From NCBI RefSeq assembly GCF_030864355.1, contig NC_083394.1, forward strand, positions 2,666,001-2,730,000: a DNA stretch of 64,000 nucleotides, read 5' to 3'. Position 1 is the first letter of the stretch; each line of letters opens with the position of its first letter. The stretch comes from Cutaneotrichosporon cavernicola. Taxonomy: Eukaryota; Basidiomycota; Tremellomycetes; Trichosporonales; Trichosporonaceae. A program made the position numbers and the translations under genes. This document shows, in pieces, positions 9,781 to 21,734 of this stretch. A model generated the notes under the pieces. That model did no database searches, was not told the DNA's origin, and saw only the letters and a list, made by a program, of their open reading frames with translations.

Positions 9781-10853
9781 ATGGCCGACGACAGTGAGTC
9801 TCCGGATGTCCGCCCGCTCACGCAGACACTCTAGGGTCTCTTCTTGACCTCCTGCGTCGGCTTCCGCCGACGCGCGTCGAGGCTAACGTCGAGGCGCTGG
9901 CCGACCTCTCTCCCGAGTTCGCTGACGATCTCTACGCGAACACGGACCAGCCTTTGCGCGTCCTTCACGACGATGAGGCGGGCCGTGCCTTCTTGGGATG
10001 CGACTACAACCGCGACGGTGACAGCTTCCGTTCCCCCTGGACTGACAAGTACCTGCCGCCCGCGCCTGGTGCGCCGCAGCCCTCGCCGCGACTGAGGCAG
10101 CTCGAGGTGCTGCTCAATGGCGCGTTCGACACCTACCGCGAGATGTACTATGAAGGCGGGACCAGCAGTGTGTACCTCTGGGATCTGGGGGAGGACATGG
10201 GGACCAAGGACCTCGAGTTTGCCGGCGTCGTCTTGATGAAGAAGGGTGGGTCCAGCAGCGACGCGATCGGGAACAAGGATAGGAGGGGCGCTCATCCTAG
10301 ACCTTCCCGCTGAGACTGGGCTCACGGGAACCTGGGATTCGCTGCATGTCTTCGAGTGCACTGAGCGCGGGCGAACGGCAAAGTACAAGCTCACGAGCAC
10401 GGTCATGCTCGTCCTCGAGGCGCCGACGTCGGCTACTCTCACCGACAAGGCAGGGGCCAAGGTTGGAGGCGCAACGGCCAAGGGCAACGTCACGCTGAGC
10501 GGGAGCATGACGCGCCAGGCCGAGGTTGACTACCCGCTCACGGGGCCGACGTCGCACGTCAACAACGTTGGGCGGATGGTGGAGGACATGGAGTGAGTCG
10601 ATTCGAGCGAGCCCAGCTGGAGGGTACGAGCTAGCTACCGCCTACCTCGGGCATCCCAACTAGCATGAAGAGATCCCCATTCCAAACGTTGGCTGACCCC
10701 AGGATCAAGATGCGAAACCTCCTGTCCGCAGTGTACTTTGGTAAGACGCAGGACGTTGTCGGCGAGTTGCGCTCGCAGATCGGACTCGAGGCGCGCTCCC
10801 GCGAAGACCAGCTGCGCGCCGAGCTTGCTGGCGCGATTGGGGCGCGCCGCTAG
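9781..10853 (+). CDS. CAP2: F-actin capping protein beta subunit
   Basis: Caps actin-filament barbed ends as a heterodimer with the alpha subunit. Exons 9781-9793, 9835-10245, 10301-10592 and 10703-10853 join to 288 residues, close to the family length. Family blocks are clear: LLDLLRRLPP near the N-terminus, DQPL, CDYNRDGDSFRSPW, SSVYLWDL, GTWDSLHVFE, YKLTSTVML, GSMTRQ, HVNNVGRMVEDMEIKMRN and VYFGKTQDVV. The first exon is only 13 nt. Introns are 41, 55 and 110 nt; the last ends CTGACCCCAG. The 3' end converges on the lactamase-fold gene with 63 bp between stops, so 3' UTRs must overlap. Confidence 0.95.
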
Positions 10854-10916
10854 AGTGCGATTTGTAGACAGATGCATTGTACACATATTCTACTGAAGCA
10901 ACGACTCCTGTGCCCA

Positions 10917-12432
10917 CTACAAGGCGGACGACTCGCCCACCCACTCGTACACGTCCTGCTCACTGCTCTCGGTCACCTTCCAGTCGACGACCGTGGGCAT
11001 GACGGCCCGCGAGCGCTTGACCCGCCCCTCGCTCTCGAGCTTCTGCAGGTGTCCACCCATGGGGAAGCTCGCGGCGCGGATGAGGCCCTCGTGGCCAGTC
11101 GCATAGACGAGACGGCAGAGGAGGGCAAGTGTGGCGCTACGGCTCCCCGCCACATCTCCGGCCGGGAACGAGCTCGCAATGGGGGACGAGTTACGCGCGG
11201 CCTCAACCGCCCTCTTAGCCATCTCGGCGCCGGCGCCACCCGCGCCACCAGGTCCGACGGCCGCGTCAGGGCTCGCCTTGGCATGTTCGCGGATCGCGTC
11301 GAGCTTCACTCCCAACGAACCCGGGTCAGCAGAGATAGCCTGCATGGCCGCGACGATCTTGTCTTCCCGCTCCTGCCGGTGCTGGATATATGCCTGGAGG
11401 TGTTTGCGTGCCGTCTCCCCGTCGGGCGTGTGCGGCCCGTGAGCAGGGTAAATGACGGCAGGCTTGATGTCGAGCAGGCGACGCAGCGAGCCCATGTAGG
11501 CCGCAAAGTCGGTGAAGATGGTCGTGCCCTGTCCGAGAACCGTGTCGCCCGTGAAAACCTCGCCGGCGTCGGTGAGGAACGAGATCGAGTCGGCCGTATG
11601 GCCGGGAGTATGGACGACGGTGATGGTCATTCCTGGGACCGAGACCTTATCGCCATCACGCAGAGCCGCGAGAGGCGCGATTGGGCCGGATGCCGGCTTG
11701 AGATACGCCCCGCTGAGGGTCTTGAGGAGGTGCCCGTCAGACCATTCGGGGCGGTCGACAGCGATCTCGCCCTCGTCAGGGTTCGGCATCTTCCATACTG
11801 TCGGAGCGGGGTTACCACGCGCCTTGAGCGCCGAAAGGAGGGGCACGAGGCCGCCGACGTGGTCCGGATGCCGGTGAGTCAGGACAATGTGGTCCAGTGG
11901 TCCCGAGAGGGCTGAGACTACCAGGTCAACCCAAGGTCCGGCTGTTTCCTCCGACGTCGTGTCGATCAGGATCTGCCCGTCCGCATCGCCGAGGATGTAC
12001 GTGTTCGTGCCCTGCAGTGTCATGAGAGAGGGGTTCTGACCCAGGACGCGAGTGACGTTGGGCGTGAGCTGAGGTTAATGATTCGATCGGGGTTGGAGGT
12101 GGTCATGACGTGGGGCATGAAGACGCTCTCTCTTCGTCTTCAAGGCTGGTGTTCAGTTCCTACACTGCCCGGACCAGAGAGAGCTGAGTGGCCACATACG
12201 TATCCATACCCCACCTGACGAACGCCCCTCCGCCGACACTCACTTTCGCCGTGTTCGGAAGCTCGGCCAGCTTGCCCGGCCCGTTCATCGTCGCCTGCTG
12301 GACGGCCATGGCGCACGTGGTGGAGGAAATGCGGCGGGTTGAAGTCGGAGTAGTTCGTGCTGTGATGAGTGGGGCGCAGGCAAGGCGGTTCGAGATGCGA
12401 AGACTGTGGAGAGCAGTCCTGATCACCGACAT
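10917..12432 (-). CDS. LACTB2-type metallo-beta-lactamase-fold hydrolase
   Basis: Exons 12432-12244 and 12068-10917 join in phase 0 to 446 residues. Residues 1-45 are rich in Arg, Ser and Thr with no acidic residue, typical of a mitochondrial presequence. The mature part opens LTPNVTRVLGQNPSLMTLQGTNTYIL, split by intron 1 just before LTP, as in LACTB2 relatives. The metal-binding motif is THRHPDH, followed by HTPGHTADS, FTGDTV and PAHGP. A C-terminal winged-helix-like region is present (LVYATGHEGLIRAASFPMGGHLQKLE). Human LACTB2 is a mitochondrial single-strand endoribonuclease; fungal relatives also include thioesterase-like enzymes, so the substrate is open. A Gly/Ala-rich insert interrupts the C-terminal half. 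Confidence 0.9.
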
Positions 12433-12638
12433 GGAGTGGGCACAAGTAGTAACAGCAATGTAGTGTCGGCTGTGTGCGAGTCCCAATCTCTAGATAGCCG
12501 GGTAACCGGCTGACAAAGGATTAGACCGTGGGAAACCACCCCACGTGCAAGTGGAGGCCATGACGTGAACTCATTGATTTCGATGCTCCAGCCGTTGGTT
12601 GCTTCTCAACTACTCCACTACTCATCAACTCAAGCACG
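12433..12638. promoter_or_regulatory. divergent promoter between the lactamase-fold gene and the phosphatase
   Basis: 206 bp separate two start codons facing away from each other. No further element is assigned. Confidence 0.55.
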
Positions 12639-13566
12639 ATGGCTCCACAGAAGTTCACAGTGCTCACCGTGTGCCTCGGGTCAGCTCTCTCCGCCTCCTT
12701 GAGCTGACGACAGAAAGTATATCCCGCTCCAACTGGACTGACGTCAGTATTTGGTGAGTCAAGCTCTGTTGACATTTGACCAAGCTGACACCAGCCGCTC
12801 CCCCATGGCCGAGGCGGTGCTCATCGCCGAGGCGGCCAAGCGCCCCGGAATCAATGTGACGATTGACAGTGCTGGGACGGGTGCCTACCATGCCGGCGAC
12901 GGGGCGGATGACCGGTGAGTTGGACACCTTCCCTCCTACAACTCGCCTTCGTCCTCCAACAGCGCTCACGCGGCCTCCACTAATCGCCCTCCTTCCTCTT
13001 CCCACACTCTACCCATCAGCTCCTTGGTTATCATACTAGGACGCATCTGACACCAGCACCATCGCAGTGTGCAAGAAGCACGGCGTACCTGTTGACTGCA
13101 TTGCCCGGAAGGTGGAGTCCAACGACTTCGCCAAGTTTGACTACATTCTCGCCATGGACGAAAGCAAGTGAGTTGGGCAGACCGTCAGTGACTTCCCTTC
13201 CCAAAAGTAGTAACTGGCAAAGAGACCGTACCAGCGCGGCCACCCCTACCACTGCTCTACCCCCCATCTCCTCTTCCATCAGCCGATCGTATTTGTGCTC
13301 GGGGAGCGTCCACCAATAACGCCAGCCTCCAGACCCTCCAAACCCGCAAGCCCCGTGGTTCGCGCGCCCACATCACACTCTTCGGCAACTTTGAGCCCGA
13401 CTTGGCACTCGCGTCTCCCGGCGCTCGCCTCCGCCCCGGCATCATCGAGGACCCTTACTATGGCGGCCGCGACGGGTTCGAGATTGCATATGACCAGTGC
13501 GTACGGTACGCGCGTGGATTCCTCGACTTCCTCGAGGCTGGTGGCGGGGAGCCGCCCAAGCTCTAA
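12639..13566 (+). CDS. low-molecular-weight protein tyrosine phosphatase
   Basis: Dephosphorylates phosphotyrosine or small phosphomonoesters in the cytosol (LTP1/ACP1 family). Proposed exons are 12639-12679, 12714-12716, 12748-12753, 12795-12914, 13057-13167 and 13326-13566, giving 173 residues. Exons 2 and 3 are microexons of 3 and 6 nt. Joined, they complete the P-loop VCLGNICRSP with nucleophile Cys12 and Arg18 of the CX5R motif. Leaving out the 3-nt exon loses Asn15 and gives a CX4R loop. Further family blocks are SPMAEAVL, IDSAGTGAYH, VCKKHGVPV, FDYILAMDESN and the acid loop EDPYYGG. Four of five introns end in a CTGAC or TAAC branch site a few nt before AG. The overall identity is secure; the microexon assignment rests on motif restoration plus splice-site consensus. 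Confidence 0.9.
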
Positions 13567-15447
13567 CCGGAAGCGCAGAGAGAGGCACAGGCATGACCGG
13601 AAGCGGAGCAATTGGGGTCACTAGTCACCGGCCGATACACGGGTCAGCTAGTGGTGGCATGGGTGGCATGATCGCATGTATAGAGTGATACGTTCGTGGT
13701 GAGGTGTCTGTGGCGGCTGGAGGAGCCCCGACCAGGTGGTGACTGACATAGCCATTGGCGATAGCCAATGAGCTCCAGGACACGCCGAGATCCAGGAAAC
13801 ACAAGCTCGGACGGTATGGGCCAAGCAACACCCTCAGAGGCGTCGTTGCCGGGCTCGCAGTCGGCCTAATGTCTCCTTTGGGCGAGACGCTCTTTCATAA
13901 GTGAATTAAGTGAACTGGTTGTGTGTTTAGGCACGTGTCACGCGTCTGACTCACCTGTCATGGAATGCCACCTGACCTGTGTGGCTGGTGTGTGTGTGGC
14001 TACGAGGCGCCATTGTCCATATCCATTTCACCTTTCTCTCCATCGTGTGGCCCCGAAACGTAGGAAGGACCGGTCGCGAAGGCAAAAGCGATGATACAAA
14101 TGCTCCAGCTTGAATCCCCATCGCCACCAACATTATCATGCTCGTCCCCTTCACAGAGTACCGCGAATACTGCCCCACTTACGCGGGCTGGGGCCTGTTC
14201 CCGCTTATACCTGTGAGTAGCAGGGATTCCCGAATACACGCTGCCCTTCCATGTCGGACGAGATTCGCCCGAAACGCCAGGCCCCGTTCCTGATCAGACT
14301 GGCCTGAAACTGACGCCAGTCCCTCACCATCACCCTCAAGAGCCAGACTGCCACATCGAACGATTGCAGGCCAGACGAGGAGGAGGATGCGAGAGGCGAC
14401 CTGCGAGACATGTGTGTCACCGTGTAGTGACCCGCTCGCCCACTAGAACAGTGGCGAACGAGGAGGTGTTGAAGGGTGCCACCGTGGTTCGTGGAGACCA
14501 TTTGGGTTGTTTAGCGTTGTAAGGAGGTGCCGAGAGTCGCCGGAAACCGTGGGAGGAGCTGGACAGTGGCGTGTGCCACAGTTTCAGGCCCTCAACCTGT
14601 TGTAGTGAGATGGAGTGTTACCGCCACTACTTGTATATCTGGTGCGGAATGCTTCTTGGGGCCTGTTACCCGTGCGCGATCTGCTGTGTGTCAAGGTATG
14701 GGTGCAGGGATGCGCTTGGGCTGTAACCCGTCAAGGTATTATACTCATTGACTAGAGTACTGGTAAATTGCGGTTGACGGTTCAATCTTGCTGGCAGTGA
14801 GCTCCGATCAGAGCGGCGCGAAAGTGATAGACGGATCATGTTCACGGATGACAATGTGGAGGTGGAGGGTAAGATGTGGAGGTGTTTGCCACTGGGCTAG
14901 GCTTGGGGATTGCCCCCCTGTTGAATTCCGGGCCCCATTATACCCATATACCCATATACTCCATTTGTCACCCCATGTGATACCACGGCACTCGGCACTT
15001 GGGCACTTGGCCACTTGGCACTTTGGTCGGTTCAATCCGGTCACGTTTAACATTTCGGCTCACGGCTCACGGCTCACGGCTCTTGGCTTGTGGTTACTTT
15101 ACATTTGGTTACATTCCAACTTGGATCACTTTGGTTGATTCACCTGTTACACATTCAACATCCATTGATCCGTTTAATCTACACTTGCTTAACGGTCCGT
15201 GCTCACTGCATCCGCTGCGCCCGTGCTCGCGCCTTCAACCTCGCCCTCGCTCTCGAGCCGCCAGCTACCCCCACCGCCACCTAGTCCGCTTTTGTCATCA
15301 CGTGTGGCCATCCCCCTGACAACTTGCCCTTCCTCTCTCTCTCACCATCCCCACCCACCTCCTTCGTCCCCTGGTCCAAGCACCCCACTATCACATAGCT
15401 CTCCTGGATCTTTCACCAAAGGCATTAATCGCGCGCCTTAAGACACG
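13567..15447. other. long spacer
   Basis: No supported gene. A short plus-strand stretch near 14104-14210 reads protein-like (containing TEYREYC and PTYAGWGLFP) and is followed by a donor-like GTGAGTAG, but no partner exon was found. The last 300 bp are pyrimidine-rich and serve as leader and promoter of the Zn2Cys6 gene. A triple CACGGCT repeat lies at 15061-15081. Confidence 0.5.
15061..15081. repeat. CACGGCT x3 tandem repeat
   Basis: Three exact copies of a 7-nt unit in the upstream region of the Zn2Cys6 gene. No function is evident. Confidence 0.8.
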
Positions 15448-18425
15448 ATGGAACAACAACAACCACCGCAACCCGAGAAATCCCCGTTTACAATGCGGTC
15501 TGACGGCAAGCCGCGTCAGACGAGACAGCACTTTAGTTGTGCCGAGTGCAGGCGGTGAGTCGCGCTCTTCGCACCTCCTCATACTCTAATGGTGGAATGG
15601 CGATCGGCAAGTGGCCGTGCTGTAGCATGGTCGATATGGAGCCCTCCTTTCATTCCCCCACTCCCCCACCCCCCACCCAGTACGCTGACGCCAGCCTCAA
15701 GCTCAAGTGTTCGCGGACATGGCCATGCACGAGCTGCGTGAAGCGGCATTGCGAGCAGATCTGTCCTTTCGGACAGGCAAAGACAATAAAGGGCAAACGG
15801 TGAGTTGCGGTGGTGATGTCTTTATTGGGTGGGGTGTGATTGTCGTCCAAGACACTTGGTGGGCTGAATGAGACATCCAGTCCATCCGCTCGTTTGATCA
15901 CTTGATCGCTTGAGGGACTCGCCCACATTGGCCGCTCTGGCGGGCAACGCATTGCAGCAGACTGCGCATCCGCTCTACATTGTGCCCACCAACCCCTAAA
16001 CCCCTTTGGCTTTGGTTGCCCGACCCCCGCTCTGATCGGAGCTCATGGCAGCATTGTCCTCGCGGACGCAGAACACCTACACGAACGCATCCGCAAGCTC
16101 GAGGTCGCTCTGTCGCAAGAACGAGCCAAGAACACCCAAGAACCGCATCCCCTACTCGTTGAGACGGATTGGTTCACGACGGAAGATGGTGCTGGCCCTT
16201 CGAAACTTGACACCAAGCCGGACGTCGGCGCGATCGACGCTACCGTTGGTGCCTTCGGCACTCTCAAGATAGGCACCGAGGGCGAGGCACAGTTTATCGG
16301 CTCGTTCGCGGGCTCCGAGTACCTGCGTGAGGAGGGACAGACGTCCGAGCCCACGACGCCGAGCGACCACATGCGCGCAGGCGACCCAAAATTCTACGAG
16401 ATGCAAGGGGCGCCCGTCCCACGCGCGGCATACAGCGAGACAGCCCTGCGGCTGCACGACGCCTTCCTCGCTGGGGGCGTTGGCATCGCTGGCGCGGCTG
16501 GTGTCGACTACAATGTCGATGCGCTGCGCGCCGAGCTCCCCGACCTCGACCGTGAGGGGTACGCTATCATTAAGGTGTACTGGGACAATGTCAACTGGAT
16601 GTACCAGCCGATCAGTAAGGTCCTATTTGAGCGCGACTACCTGCTCAACGCGTATGACGTAAGCGTGCGCCCACACCCGCACAAGCTCGCCGCTGTCTTC
16701 TTCCTCATGGCCGTAGGCGTAATGTTCGACCTGACCCGCGAACCATGGGATGACCGCGGCGCGCAGCTCTTCTTCTGCGGCCGTGCGTGCCTCGGCCTTG
16801 TGGGGCTCGAGAACGCCTCTCCCGCAACCGTGCTAGCCCTCCATCTAATGGGCACGTACATCCTCAACGACAAGCTCGGGAACAGCGCCGACGTGTTTTG
16901 GCCCATCCTCGGCACTGCCACCAGAGTGGCCCAGAGTGTGAGTCCATTCCAGGATATTCTGATGCCAGCTTGGTCTCCACCGCGATGGCCTCATGTTCGG
17001 CCTGTCGTCGTACGAGGTCCAAGAGCGGCGCATGCTGTACTGGGAGGTACTCACCTACGACCGCTTGCAGGCGTTGTGCTTTGGCCGGCCTTGTGCGATG
17101 AGCAACCGTGCTAGCGACACGCTGCTGCCAGACGACGAGTTGCTGGCGGGAGACGATGACTTTTTCCACAGGTCAAAGTACCGCTTGATTGAAATCATGG
17201 AGCGGGTCTTGGATGTGGTGAGTTCAGTCGGGCCGCATGCCACAAGTGCCGGCGAGCTGCCTCTGTTCAATACCAACGGCTTGTTGACTGTCGTTCTGTG
17301 CTGACCTCAGCAAACCAACGCCAAGCCGACACCCTATTCGACAGTCCAGGCTGTCGACAAAGAGATCACCACATGTACGTACTCGGCGCCCTGTCCATCT
17401 GACGCTAGTCCGTGACAACTTGCCAGAGACGATGCTGCCGAAAACGCAGATCTCGGATCTGCCGATGGACCGACTACTCAGCCCGCAGATTGTGATCCAC
17501 CGACTGAGCATCCGCTTCCTCGTAGCACAGACGCGCCTTCTACTCAACCGTCACTGGTTCACGATTGCCCTCAAAGACACGCCCGAGGACCCGGGACAGT
17601 CGCCGTTTGGCGATGCGTTTGTTGCTGCGTTTGAGAGTGCGAGCGAGATTGTCCAAACAATCCGACAACTCGTGCGTTACCACCCTTCGCTGATCGCGCG
17701 TTGGTGGTTCTTCTGGTTCCACGCGCTGAGCGCTTCCGTGTGCCTGTGAGTGTTATATGCAAATGCACATTGACGCCAGGGCTGCCGTGGCGATCCGCGC
17801 ACCCATGTCGGTCTGGGCCGTGCCCGCGTACCAGAAGCTGCAGCAGATGGTTGACATCTCGGCGGCAACTCGTGACGGATGTAGAGCCAAGAACGGGCTT
17901 GCTGCAATCCTGCAGTTGCGTCTCTCAGCGAGCGAGGCGATGGAGGCAGCGGCCAAGACGCGTCGCCGTGCGAGTCAGCCTCTCGCAACCGAAGACCCCG
18001 CGACGGTTAGCTATCTTGAGCACCTCAAGGCGGGGGCCAAGCTCGTACGGGTGGGCACGGGGCAGTCGCCTGTGCGCGACAGTTCTATGTCACCGTCGGG
18101 AATAAGTCACACGTCGCCCGAACTGCGTACACTCGAAGCGCTCAAGCAGGAATTTTCGTCGCGTCCTGGCAGCGCGAGCGCGCCGTACCTGCCGGTCAAC
18201 AACTTGCCGCCGCAGAATGCCGACTTTGCGAGCACGCAATGGCTTAACAACCTGGTGTGGCAGCCGCAGGATGGAATGCCGATGGGCGACCTTGGCCTCG
18301 GTGTGCCGGTTGACATGGACACGAGCATTGCGCTTGGGATCGGGGGCAGCCAGCACGACTTGTTTGACGTACTCGTCAACGGTGTTGGCAATGTGGGCGA
18401 CTCGCGGTATGGTGGGCCTCGCTAG
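15448..18425 (+). CDS. Zn2Cys6 fungal transcription factor
   Basis: Exons 15448-15554, 15695-15799, 16052-16937, 16969-17217, 17311-17374, 17409-17745 and 17780-18425 join to 797 residues with all phases consistent. The binuclear cluster is at residues 31-59 with spacing C-X2-C-X6-C-X5-C-X2-C-X8-C, split by intron 1 just after the second Cys. A short helical linker (ADAEHLHERIRKLE) follows. Residues ~200-600 are a fungal-specific transcription factor domain, including RVAQSLGLHRDGLMFGLSSYEVQERRMLYWEV across intron 3 and CFGRPCAMSN. The C-terminal 200 residues are low-complexity, probably an activation or regulatory region. Introns 3, 5 and 6 are only 31, 34 and 34 nt. The target genes cannot be told from sequence. 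Confidence 0.92.
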
Positions 18426-18818
18426 ACCATTTGGCGGACAAGCCTACGCTTACCGAGACGTGATAATGCACGTGGCAACATCTAGATGGACATGTAGCTA
18501 AGCTGTATTGGTATGGATTTAGTTATTGTGTTGACAGTGTGACGGGTTGGTGGAGCCAGCCAGGTGACGGTTTATGGGGAATGCCGATTGTAAGTGGACG
18601 ACCTCCACCCCCCCGTTTTAAATGTTAAGGGGTTTGATGATGATACTGTACATTATCATTGAATATCAAATGGCACATGGCATGCATGGTAGGTGTCTCG
18701 CGACTTGCCCGGATCCCCTAGTGGCGTAGTGGCGAGTTCCAGGGATCAATATAGCAAGGGGGGATGATGGGGCACCAGTCAACAGAGCTCTAGGGCCATA
18801 GGGCCATAGGGCTGTAGG

Positions 18819-18858
18819 TACAGGTATACAGGTATACAGGATATACAGGTATACAGGT
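18819..18858. repeat. TACAGGTA-type tandem repeat
   Basis: About five imperfect copies of an 8-nt TACAGGTA unit, with one copy altered to TACAGGATA. Confidence 0.75.
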
Positions 18859-20010
18859 GTCAAGGTCAAGGCACACGACGCTTTTCGAAACCGAGGCTCC
18901 AAGGGTTGGTGGCCTGGTGGGCCGAGGGCCGAGGGCCCGATCAGGGATCTTACTCAGGGTCGTACCAGAAAATCCCGAGTCTCAGTTCTTGGCTTTGGCT
19001 CTCGGGCCTGGCAATCCGAGATTGACAATGACTAACGTGCGCCAAGATGCTCATCTTAAACACACCAAAACAACAAAGTTGCCATTCAACTAGATTGAAT
19101 GTATCAGCTGCCAAGGTAAAAAGTGGCCCTTGAAGCAGCGACTTGAGGATAAGATCCGTGGACGACGCACGGACCACGGACCGGCCGGCGCACTGGCGTC
19201 GGTGGGGGCGCGGGGCACGTCGGAGGAGATGAAAAGCTTGTCCCCCCTTCCCTGGCTTAGCTGACATCGCTTGTACGGTCATTCGGAACACGGCAAGGTT
19301 GCAAGGTTGCAAGATGGCAACAAGGCAAGATTCCAAGCAAGATGAGAGAGTATGGATGGATGCATGGATGGTGATCGAATGAGATGCGGATTGGGCAATG
19401 ATCTGAATGACGAGGCGACGCGCTGGCGGTCTGACGGCGGTGCGGTATGTGGTTGAATGGGAGTCTCATGTCACACTGACACTGTCATTTGTAGTTTGAG
19501 ATTCCCCAATGTCAAGTAATTCACGATCAATGTGGATGAATGTATTCAGTGCTTGGGTCTAAATTCACTGAAACCAACTAGCTGAATAGAGGCATAGAGG
19601 TTTAAGGTTTCCTGGACTGCTCATAGATCGCGGACTGCATGAAACTGGCGGCTGGCGGCGACGTCGGGGCTGAGACATCTATCTTTGTCTATTATAATCT
19701 TTCTTGGTGGTGATGGTCGGCGCGGCGACGGTACAAAGTTTGTACCCTGATTTGCCTCCCAACTCGCCTCCACTCAACCCTTCCACCCTTCCTCTGTCCT
19801 CTCCACCACCCAATCTTCTCCTCTCCTTCCACAATCATCCATCATCCTCTCATTCATATCACTACCTGCGTACTCTTCTTTGCCACTGGTATCAATTAAG
19901 CTAGTCACAAACATTGGACCTTGGACCCACAGTGGTCCACAGGTCTTTGTCTCACTCTCTCCACTACCCTCTCGACTCGAACTCTTTCTTTACTCTCCAC
20001 TCTCAGTCCA

Positions 20011-20050
20011 TCCCTCCGTCCCTCCGTCCCTCCGTCCCTCCGTCCCTCCC
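20011..20050. repeat. TCCCTCCG x5 microsatellite
   Basis: Four exact 8-nt units and a fifth with one change, inside the pyrimidine-rich upstream tract. Confidence 0.85.
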
Positions 20051-20126
20051 TTTCTCACTTCCATCAACCCCTTCTTAATCCGCACCCGCACCCACCCACA
20101 CCCACCCAATAAACCATCCCACCTAC

Positions 20127-20156
20127 CATCAACATCAACATCAACATCAACATCAC
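20127..20156. repeat. CATCAA hexanucleotide repeat
   Basis: Four exact CATCAA units plus one CATCAC, just upstream of the putative 5'-UTR donor at 20188. Confidence 0.85.
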
Positions 20157-20187
20157 CACCAACCCCAATAACCTTCTAGGCAACACT

Positions 20188-21707
20188 GTGAGTACTATAT
20201 CTTCTCTTCTCCTGTCTCGTATGCTCTCTTTCCTTTTCTCTCCCCTCTTGTCAGTGACCGTGTCTCAGTCGGTGTACCACCTACATCTCTCGCCGTCCCT
20301 TTATTCCTCATGGGCTCTTTCTTTGATCCGCACCTCATCTCCCTCTCTCTTCAGTCACTGGTAGTCTAGTTATCCTGCTGTGCACGCGTAAAGGGTGTCA
20401 TGGCGGTGTAACAGGTCTGGCGACAGCACCGACGCCGCGCGGCGACAAAAGACGAGTCAGGTCCGGTGCACGTCCTCCAAGCCACCACGCAAATGTGCGA
20501 CGGGCCGTCACCCACTCTCCACACACTGTTCTTCGCATCCACTCGTGTGTCTACTTGAATCGCATCCCACACGCAGGCGGGGATATGGATGCGGACAGGC
20601 GGCGCCGGGGCGCAGGGACGCGGGGCGCAGGGCGTTCTCGGTCGGGGTGCTTCTCGGCCTAGGATGAGTGGGGGTTTGGCACGGATCGGCCTCCACCGGC
20701 CGCGTCTTGCGTTTCATCCTTGGCCTTTGGCCTTTTTCGTTCCGCAATTCGGCGGGCTGTGCAGAGGGCAGAGGGAGAGGGTGAAAGAAGTGCATACGCG
20801 CGTGGCTATGGCTATGTGGTGCGAGGACTGGTAGCGTTAGAGGCGCGGGGGAGGGGGGGGGGGAACCACGGTGGTGGTGAGGCCTGCGTGATGGTTCTGG
20901 GTTCCGGATGGTTGGTGTGCTTGGTGAGACTTGGGTGTGTGTGTGTGGCTGTGGTACCTAGGAGAGTGCAGGTTGATTGCTTGGACCGAAAAGGAAAAAC
21001 GGCGCTGTTCGTTTGTCTTGTCGCTTTTCAGGGTTGAAACTGTGTCAAAGCCAATGAAGCCAACAAGCCAAAAGGCAAGTCGCAAGACATGCTGGCAGGC
21101 AGCACGCAGCACCCAGTCACTTTGGCCCATCTCTCCCTAACTGTCATCCTTTAATGGTTACTCTCACTTTACGATGGTTATCGTCTGGAGACCCCAGGTT
21201 TAGTGGGTTACGCTTTGGCCACCCGTTACGTAACCCATTCATCTGGGTCTAGTTATCAGGGTGGGGATTACCGCGCTCTGTTCCTTGGAGACCCTGAACG
21301 ATTCCACCTTCTCCTGTAGTCTCCTGTGATCCTGTTGGGTAAATTACCCTGAATCGATAGCTCAAGCAGTCAGTCTGGGATCTGGGCTGGGTGCAGGTTG
21401 CATTTGGCTTGGTAGACTTAGCTGGGCTGAATTCGCTGGCTGGTACTACAGTTTAACTTTTCCTGCAGCCCCTTTCGGTACTGTACTGTACAATCCCCCC
21501 CCCCCCCGGCCCCCCCTCCTCTCTCTCTGTGCCTGTATTCCTTGGTACTTGGGTGTATACCTCTGTAAAGGCCCGTCAATCATCACAATCCTAATCCTAT
21601 TCAAGCTCTTGTCATCGTCTTCATCTCCTCCCCCCATCCCCCTCGCTCATCATCAACATTATGCCATTCCTCCCCATCCAACATCTATAGACAGCTGACA
21701 TCCACAG
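20188..21707 (+). other. putative 1.5-kb intron in the 5' UTR of the Sds3-like gene
   Basis: A GTGAGT donor at 20188 follows a pyrimidine-rich leader. A canonical GCTGACATCCACAG acceptor ends at 21707, only 27 nt before the Sds3-like start codon. The 1520 bp between hold no supported gene. Shorter introns using other donors are possible, and transcript data would be needed to choose. Confidence 0.4.
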
Positions 21708-21734
21708 AGGCCATCTCCCCTCCCCCTCCTGAAC

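Larger units (their letters stand above)
18426..20187. other. long spacer and putative distal 5' leader of the Sds3-like gene
   Basis: No protein-coding gene is supported. From about 19730 the sequence becomes extremely pyrimidine-rich, as in promoters and leaders elsewhere in the window. Simple repeats occur at 18819-18858, 20011-20050 and 20127-20156. A strong donor-like GTGAGTACT begins at 20188. Confidence 0.45.

Noticed and set aside
10872..11915. 347-codon plus-strand frame opposite the lactamase-fold gene
   Set aside because: Antisense shadow of a clearly conserved coding exon.
12680..12747. Single 68-nt intron in the phosphatase, skipping the 3-nt exon
   Set aside because: It gives a CX4R loop without the conserved Asn, which would be catalytically dead, while both internal splice sites match the local consensus.
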